DNA of 64,000 nucleotides from Excoecaria cochinchinensis. Its lineage: Eukaryota; Streptophyta; Magnoliopsida; Malpighiales; Euphorbiaceae. The notes below the pieces were generated by a model. The model was not told the DNA's origin and searched no databases. It saw nothing but the letters and a program-made list of their open reading frames with translations. Location: positions 5,328,501-5,392,500 of the forward strand of contig CANTUQ010000081.1 in NCBI GenBank assembly GCA_947683425.1, in the 5' to 3' direction. Position numbers and translations under genes: made by a program. Numbering within the stretch: the stretch's first letter is position 1; the number at the start of each line of letters is the position of its first letter. Positions 56,851 to 64,000 of the stretch are shown one piece after another.

Positions 56851-57779
56851 ATTACCATTATCCCCCTCTGTTCTTATTTCTTGTCAAATTACCATTTGAT
56901 CCTCTATTTTCTTTTTTATTTTAAATTTACCCTTCCAATTATTCAAATTTACTATTTTGCCACTAAACTTTATTTTTCATCCTTAAGCTACCTTTTCACA
57001 TCTAAATTACCTATTTAATCCTTGTAAGCCAAATTCTATGTATAATTCATTCTTAATCCTTAAATTTAATATTTTAACTTATGTTTACTAATTTATTATC
57101 CATTTAATCCTTTTTACTCTTTTTACCCCTAATCATTGTACAATTACCTTTTTCTCCTTTTTACTCATAATTCTTTACTTTATTATAATTTCACCTCTTT
57201 TTCCCTACGTTTATTACATGCATACTTGTCTAATCTTATTTTTCCATTTTTGTCGTAAAAATTTATCTTATCCATTACATCATAAAGTTAGTCATATATT
57301 ACTATTTTTTTCAATTAAATTTACTCTTTTATCTCATAATTGCATTTCTATCCCTATTGTCCTTATTTAATTATAAAATTATAATTTTACCCTTCTTATC
57401 ATATTTTATTACATAATTACTATTTGTCATTTAACTTTACTTTTTATTACTATATTACTGTTATATCTTCTTAAATTACACCTTTGCTACATAATTTTTA
57501 TCTTGTCTCTTAAATTACCACGTTGTCATTAATGATTTATCTTTGTCCTTATTTGAAGTTTTTCCACTAGCTTTTTCATTTTTATCATGTATTTACCAAT
57601 TTGTTCCTTAATTCATCATCTTATAACATAATTTTTATTTTATCGCTTAATTTATAACTTTGCCCTCCAATTATTATTTTTTGCATATCTACCATTTTAT
57701 TCCTTAGTTTACATATTTATTCTTTAATTATTATCTAACCACTTAGATTTATCATCTTACCTTTTTGACCAATATTGTG

Positions 57780-57925
57780 AAGACCGGACCGGCCGATTGA
57801 ACCGGTTCAACCGGGAACCGGCAGCTGGTCCGGTTTTCATAGCATTAAAAAATGGAAGGTGGTTAAAATCGGTTTGAGCCGGATTGAACCGGAAAGAACC
57901 GGCAAACCGGTAACAGCCCGGTTTT
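57780..57925. repeat. Left subterminal ACCGG repeats of the hAT element
   Basis: About a dozen ACCGG or CCGGT words in 145 bp in both orientations, contrasting with AT-rich surroundings. Confidence 0.8.
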
Positions 57926-59250
57926 TCCCCAGATACACCAAACGTTGTCGTTTGGTGGAAAAAAAAAGAAAAAAAAAATTAAAAGGGATTAGGGCAGACG
58001 GGACTTTCATTTCTCCTCCTCCATTTTTTCTTCACTCCATTTTTGCATTTTCTTCACTTCATTTCTTCACTTCATTTTTGCATTTTCTTCACTCCATCGC
58101 ATCATCGGACCACCGCACCGCCATCTTCGGACCGCCGCACCCTGCTGTTCCTCATTCCTCAAGAAATTATGGTATTTTTTTTCTTCAATTGATGGGTTTT
58201 ACGATTTTGTTAGTTTATGTTTTTTGCTATTTTTAACTGGTGAGAGGATAATTGCCAAAAACTAAATTGCCTGCTGCAATAGAACTAAGCATTATAATTT
58301 CTAAATATATCTTAACGGAAGAATTTTTTTTACACAAGAAGATGAGAAGTGGCGGCTGGAATTGGAGATTTTCACCAGCATCTATCATAGGAATATCCAC
58401 TCAAATACTAATAAAAAAGAATTATTATATGAAATCAATAATTATTTATTTTCAGTAGCTTTAATTTTTTTTATGTAATCTTGGAGAAACAATTTGCTTT
58501 CTGTTGAAGTATTTGATTTTAAATTATGGTATTGCTTAGTTTCATCTATTTTCGTTTATCTCATACTAGTACTAGAAAAAGCATAAAGTAGTTTGGGTAG
58601 AGTTTCCTTAGCATTTAAAATTCACAAACAGGGCACGTTGTCTTCTGGTTTACATAGACAAAGAATGACAACAGAGGAATCCATTTAGAACAAGGATTAC
58701 ATAATACTTTTGACAAAAGAAAAGATTTTATATAACCTGAGGATATAAATATAATATGTTTGAAAGCAATTAACTTTAAAAAGAGGATGAAGCCCTACTT
58801 TGTAGATGAATTAAAAAAAATGGCAAAATCAATTTATTAACACAATCCAAAGCAGAAGACAACAAATTTGAAAAATCATGGCTTCAAAGGGTCCACCTAT
58901 ATCCCTTTTCTTTCTATTAAAATCTTTTTTGCTTGTTTTTTAACTAGTCCGAACTTAAAAAAAATGAAAAATCTTGAATTTAATTTTTCTAATCATTTTA
59001 CTCTAGGACTTTGAAGAACAAAAAAATTTATATCCCCACACAAAAAATAAACAGAGAAGAAGCCTATACATTTAGGCATATGGTTTAGGCTTTGTGATTT
59101 TCTTGGACTAATTGTTTTTAACTTTCTTTTTCAATGAGCTTGATTTGGTAAAATTATGAGCATTCTCCCTCATTTCTTTCACTTGTATGTATATTTATAT
59201 TCGATTATACATTATAATGATTTTTTTTGTTATTAATTTATTAGGAAATT

Positions 59251-61730
59251 ATGGCGGAAACACAATCTACCACACCAAATTATGAAACACAATCCTCAAC
59301 CCCTTCCTCAGCATGTTCAATTAGACAAAAGACGGATGCGGCATGGAAATATGTCACCGAGGCAACAAATGCAAATGGTAGAAAGGTATTAATATGTGAA
59401 TTTTGTTAAAAACAAATTCATGGTGGGGGTATTAATAGAATGAAACAACATCTTGCTGGAGAAAAAGGAAACATTGATGGGTGCAAGAAAGTTAGTGCAG
59501 AAGTTCGGTTTGAAATGAAAAGAGCATTGGATGCTAATTTGCAAAAGGCCAAGGAAAAGAAAGGGCTAATGCAAGAGGATGATGTAGAAGTTTTTTCTAC
59601 AAATAAAGAGATTTCGAAAGGAAAGAGGATGGCATTAACTGGCATTGAATCATATTTCAAAAAAGGTGTAAGTGATCCATCTCAACCTAGTATTAAAGCA
59701 TGCATGCAAAGTAAGGATAAATGGCATGAAACTGATTTGGCAATTGCATTATGGTTTTACGATGCATGTATTCCATTTAATGCTGTGAATTCACCTTATT
59801 TTCAATATGTTATTGATAGAATAATCAGTATGGGTCATGGATATAAACCTCCTTCTTATCATGATTTGAGAGTGAATTTGTTGAAAGATGCTAAATTGCA
59901 TGTCAAACTGATCATTGATGATATTAGAAATAATTGGGCTGATACTGGTTGCACGATAATGGGAGATGGATGGACAGACAATAGACAAAGGCCTTTAATT
60001 AATTTTTTGGTTTATTGTCCAAAAGGGATTTCATTTGTTAAATCAGTTGATGCTTCTGATATTTACACAAATGCTGAAAATTTATGCAATCTATTTTCTG
60101 AAATTGTTGAGTGGGTTGGTCCTCGCAATGTGGTTCACATGGTGATAGATAATGGAGCCAATTATAAAGCTGCTGGCTTTAAACTTATGGAAAAATATCC
60201 TTTTATTTTCTGGTCACCATGTGCAGCTCATTGTATTAATTTAATATTGAAAGATATTGGACAAATGCCCACAGTTGAAAGTTTAACCTCTCTTGCTTCG
60301 AAAGTGACTGTTTTTGTATACAACCATAAGGTAACCTTGAATTGGTTGAGAAAAAGAGAGGGTTGGCGAGAAATTATTCATCCTGGTGCAACTCGTTTTG
60401 CAACAAATTTTATTGCTTTGCAAAGCTTGCATGAACATAAGGATGATTTGCAAGCTTTGGTTGTTTGTGCGGAATATAAGAAATTTCTAAATTTGCAAAA
60501 AGCCAAGGAAGTAAAGCAAATTGTATTGGATGAAAATTTTTGGGAAAATTGTTTGATGATTGTGAGGATTATGACTCCATTGATACGCTTGTTGAGGATA
60601 TGTGATACTGAAGAAAAACCATCTTTGGGATATATTTATGAGGGCATGTACATGGCACGTATGGGGATTATGAATGTTTTCAAAAATAAGAAAAAATTAT
60701 ACAAGCCCTACATTGAGATTATAGATGGTAGATGGGATCGAATGTTGCGCCAAGATCTTCATGCAATAGCGTATTTTTTGAATCCTGCTTTTCAATACGA
60801 TCAATCATCTTTCTGTAAGGAGTCAGAGATTATGCGTGGTATTTTGAATGTGATTGATAAGTTAGAGGATAATCTTGATAGTACCAGCATACCAATACTT
60901 GATGAGTTAAGAATTTTTTGAGAGCGTGAGATGGGCTTTTCTCGTCCAAGGGCACTTGCTTGCAGCAAAAATACTAGACCAGGTAAGTATCGATTCCATA
61001 ATACTACATTTCATGTGTGTTTGTATATATATTAAGTTCTGAAAACTAATAAAAGTTTAATGTTGTTTACTTTTCATATCTAATAAAAGATGAATGGTGG
61101 AGATTGTTTGGTTACGATGTTCCAAATTTGCAAAAGTTGGCTATAAGAATTCTTAGCCAAACTGCTTCTTCTTCCGGATGTGAACGCAATTGGAATGTGT
61201 TCGAACGTATCCACACTAAAAAAAGAAATAGATTGGAACATCAAAGATTGAATGATCTTTTTTATGTTCACTACAACTTGCGATTGAAAAATAGGTGAGT
61301 TGTTTATAGTCCGTAAAATTGTCTTCATATGTTATGTGTTGTCTCAAAATAACATTATGATTGCTTATAATTATTAGGTTAACAAATTCTAAGAAAGCAT
61401 ATGATCCAATTGATTATGAATCAATTGAGAAAACCGAATTTTGGATTGTGGAAAAAGAAGGAGAAGAAGGAGAGATTGATTTTGATGAGATTGAAAGAAT
61501 GGTTGAAGAACATCCAAAAGATGATGGAGCTTCAAGTGTGCAAGGTTTGTTTTTATTATAATAATATATATGATTTTATTTTAGAATTTTGAAAATTGTG
61601 TATAGTTATATTTAATTATGTATTTTTTAAATAAATTTTAGATGTTATGGAGCATAGTTTAGTTGAAATTCAAGGAGGAGATGGAGATGGAGATGGAGAT
61701 GGAGATGAAGAGGAAGATGAAGAGGATTAG
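59251..61730 (+). pseudogene. hAT transposase gene, four coding exons, two in-frame stops
   Basis: Model: 59251-60982, 61090-61294, 61378-61544, 61642-61730, with GT-AG introns and a frame that holds across all joins, about 730 codons. The start follows ATTAG at 59244, a likely splice acceptor of a 5'-UTR intron. Domains in order: BED-type zinc finger (AAWKYVTEA, CEFC, MKQHLAG), DUF659 (DGWTDNRQRPLINFLVY; DNGANYKAAG), an RNase H-like catalytic region with the CAAHCINL motif, and the C-terminal hAT dimerisation domain (SQTASSSGCERNWNVFE), then a Gly-Asp/Glu tail. TAA at 59407-59409 falls right after the first Cys pair and TGA at 60919-60921 before the last part of exon 1. Apart from these it looks intact, so decay is recent or the stops are variants. 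Confidence 0.9.
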
Positions 61731-63300
61731 AGTCAAATGAATTTATTCAAATACTTTTTATTGTTATTGATATTGTGTGAACTTATTTAGATATTTACTA
61801 TTTATGTTTGAACAATTTATTTAATTTTGATATTTGCAAACTTTGTTGGATTTGAAATTACTATTTTTATATTGATTTTGATAATTGATAGGTTATTTTA
61901 ATGTATTTTTTATATGTCGTATTTTTAAATTTTTTATAAATACTTATAATAATATTTAAAAAAAAAAGATAAAAACTCCGAGTCAACCCGGTTGAACCAG
62001 TTGACCCATGACCCAGTTGCTAAGCCGAGTCAATGTCCGGTCCGGTTATGAAAACATTGCCTTTTTCTTTTATTTCCTTACATAATTATCATTTTACTAC
62101 TTTTATTCATATTTTCTTACTTAATTATCATTTAATCCTTTAAATTCACACATTTATTTTACATTAACTAATTGCTTCCTAATTTACCATTTTTACTCTT
62201 TTAATCCTATTTCTTACATAATTACCATTTACTCCTTTTAATTTCTAATTCTTTATATTTTTACCATTTCAGTTCTTTTACTCTATTCTACTTATTTAAT
62301 CTTGTTTTCCCATTTTGCCCCTAGTAATATTCGATAGAAATCTTCGAACCGAATATGCGGGACATGATCCATGAGAGGAAGTGACCCCGAAGAATCACTC
62401 ACTCTAAAGCCATGTAAAAGCCATGAGTCTGTGTAAAAGTGATGATAACATATAGCAACATATATCCATGTATGGTAGAGGGCCATTAGCCTACCTATAT
62501 GAGTCGCCATGACTCGCTACCGTAGTATACTATGGTGTCCTTATGGCTTGCCAACTATATCCTGATCTAGTGATTTAGTACCAGTATACTAATGGCAAAG
62601 TTAAATGATCTTTCATTTCCTTAATTATAAAATTACATGCCATATCTTGAAATATTCTTATTTCTTGTTCATGTACGTAACTCCATTTCTTATTTCATGT
62701 AACATGATAAGCGTACATACATTATATTTAATTTTCCTGTCACACTTGCATAACCATAATCGTCACATAAATTTACTTTCCATGCAAATAACCATTTGGC
62801 CATCCATGATATATTCCTCTTAATTTCTTTATTTAATTTTCCACACTTAGCATTTAATATTAAATCAACTTATATATATATATATATATTATTTCATAAC
62901 TTAACTCCTTCGGCCTAACCTATTCATGACTTCTAAATCACTTTTCTTCCATTTGATTTAGTTTCATGATATTCTCTATTTATATTTCTTATTTAATCAT
63001 GCCATTATTTTACCCAAAACACACATACATAATTTATTTCAACATATACATAATATATGTCTAAACTATAACATTACCAAATAAATTCTAAAAAATTCCT
63101 TTTAAATTTTCAATTATATTATTTTAATCCAAATTTCATTTTTCTTATTATTTACTTCTTTTATGTCCTTAATTTATTCTTTACATAAGGTATGTCCGAA
63201 ACATACTTTGTTAATTAAAGTGCTCTAATATTAATCTTAAGCTTTCCATTTTCCTAAATTTATTCCTAATAGAGTTAGGATGCGCCCATAATTCTTTAAT

Positions 63301-63381
63301 GGATTGAGTTCCAATCCAGATTAAATTGAGTTATTTAATCTGATAAAGTTTACTAAATCCTATCTCAGGAAGAATTCTGAG
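63301..63381. repeat. Row of inverted repeats in the Copia-type LTR
   Basis: GGATTG-AGTTC-CAATCC (63301-63317), CAGATTAAAT-TGAGTT-ATTTAATCTG (63317-63342, perfect 10-bp arms) and CTCAG...CTGAG around GAATTC (63364-63381). Confidence 0.88.
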
Positions 63382-63410
63382 TTAGACTAGGGATAAGTCT
63401 CTAGCCTTTA

Positions 63411-63437
63411 GGATCTCTATAAATAGAGGTGAGATCC
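63411..63437 (+). promoter_or_regulatory. TATA box inside nested palindromes, Copia-type LTR
   Basis: TATAAATA (63418-63425) is the centre of CTCTAT-AA-ATAGAG (63415-63428), which overlaps the outer inverted pair GGATCTC / GAGATCC (63411-63417 and 63431-63437). Confidence 0.85.
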
Positions 63438-63672
63438 TCATTATTTGGTAACGAGAAAATGTATACGCTGCAAGGCTGCTCGTTCCCACTCATGATTTAT
63501 TGTGTTAATCATACAGGGGCTCTTAGATTGTGATCTACCTGCTCTTATCCCGAGTGGGTAAAAGCCAGGCCGGTGACCAAATAAAAGGAGATCCTTATGT
63601 CGCTTCCACAACGAGATTTCTGCACTACAACAAGTATGTATTGATTACTTTCTTCTTTTATTTTTCCTTCAT

Positions 63673-63684
63673 TGGTATCAGAGC
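63673..63684 (+). other. Primer-binding site of the Copia-type element
   Basis: TGGTATCAGAGC, complementary to the 3' end of plant initiator-Met tRNA, one base after the LTR end. Confidence 0.92.
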
Positions 63685-64000
63685 CTTCATTTTTTGCGTC
63701 CTGGCATGCGGCTTAAAATTGATCTAAAATTTTATAAGTAAAATTTGTAGATCTAGGAAGTATGAAACGCAACAAAAATTTTTTTTTTGTGTGAAAAATA
63801 TATATGCGTGTATATTTTGTCTCAATTTCATGTATGTGTACACCGAAACCCGAGGGATAAAATTGAATATTCGAAACACTAGTCTATAAATTGGGATTTT
63901 TATTTTTGACCTTACTATTGTGTTCACAGACCCCAAAAACTCCTGACTGGCCGAAATTCGGAGTCCAAATTCCGCCGAGAAGGTGGCGCGTGGCTTGTAC

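Larger units (their letters stand above)
57770..62059 (+). mobile_element. hAT DNA transposon, 4.3 kb, near-complete
   Basis: Imperfect terminal inverted repeats: left CAATATTGTGAAGACCGGAC, right (reverse complement) CAATGTTTTCATAACCGGAC. Both subterminal regions are dense in ACCGG/CCGGTT motifs (57783-57925 and 61975-62047), typical transposase-binding clusters. The flanks show CCTTTTTG (57760-57767) and CCTTTTTC (62060-62067), a likely 8-bp duplication with one change and two extra bases at the left junction. It encodes a DUF659/hAT-dimerisation transposase and sits in LTR-9. Confidence 0.9.
55990..63206 (-). mobile_element. LTR-9: long-LTR fragment interrupted by the hAT element
   Basis: Starts TGTAACACCATATACCC and carries a decayed stem-loop CTAAGCG...CTAG followed by TGGTGG (56402-56420), 412 bp in, as in the other minus-sense LTRs. 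It continues as AT- and pyrimidine-rich sequence to 57769, resumes at 62060 and runs at least to about 63206, where a Copia LTR starts. Its far end is not found and may lie beyond the window. No coding sequence; an (ATT)n tract lies at 56802-56850. Family assignment rests on the terminal motif and the stem-loop only. Confidence 0.55.
63207..64000 (+). mobile_element. 5' end of a probable Copia LTR retrotransposon, cut by the window edge
   Basis: A short LTR (start somewhere in 63207-63275, not resolved) ends CTTCA at 63671 and is followed by a Met-type primer site. It has a strong TATA box and a row of hairpins upstream. From 63685 the leader runs to the window end without a recognisable gag start. 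The Copia call rests on LTR size, TATA type and primer; a short non-autonomous element is also possible. Confidence 0.65.

Overview
The window looks like intergenic heterochromatin from a large, AT-rich flowering-plant genome. I see no host gene, tRNA or rRNA. Almost every base lies in an LTR retrotransposon or a DNA transposon, and most of these sit inside one another. The plant call rests on a chromodomain Ty3/gypsy element, Tat/Ogre-like Ty3 elements with two RNase H regions, initiator-Met tRNA primer sites, hAT-type MITEs and a DUF659-type hAT transposase with introns. The species cannot be named from sequence alone.

Layout, outermost first. LTR-0 is an old + sense LTR that starts left of the window and ends at 54367. 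Four insertions, each with a 5-bp target duplication (TSD), have cut it up: solo LTR-1 (1645-5172, TSD ATATA), solo LTR-2 (5436-7875, TSD ATAAG), the minus-strand chromovirus E3 (8328-34491, TSD TGTAT) and the plus-strand Tat-like element E6 (34845-53653, TSD ATATG). E3 carries one nested element in each LTR: the Tat-like element E4 (8528-19471, TSD CATAT), itself hit by two hAT MITEs, and the coding-free element E5 (24825-32662, TSD GCAGC). E6 carries solo LTR-7 (49443-53483, TSD CGCTG) in its 3' LTR. Right of LTR-0 come about 1.6 kb of degenerate sequence with a small gag relic, a further LTR of the same general design (LTR-9, from 55990), a 4.3-kb hAT transposon with a nearly complete multi-exon transposase gene (57770-62059), and the 5' end of a probable Copia element leaving the right edge.

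E3 keeps the RT thumb, RNase H, integrase and chromodomain, but everything from its PBS to mid-RT is lost. E4 and E6 belong to one Tat/Ogre-like family. Both lack a recognisable capsid core and protease, and both carry unrelated tandem arrays between pol and the 3' LTR. E5 has no coding sequence and must have depended on proteins supplied by another element.

The most interesting pattern is shared by the long-LTR families (LTR-0, LTR-1, LTR-2, E3, E5, LTR-7, partly LTR-9). Read in sense, they carry the same ordered set of features despite little overall similarity: a promoter (TATA seen in some), then a cluster of GC-rich inverted repeats whose sequence differs by family, then a 14-bp palindrome ATAGGCATGCCTAT, then a stem-loop CTAAGCG-ATAA-CGCTTAG about 310-500 bp before the LTR 3' end. 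I know of no named function for these modules.
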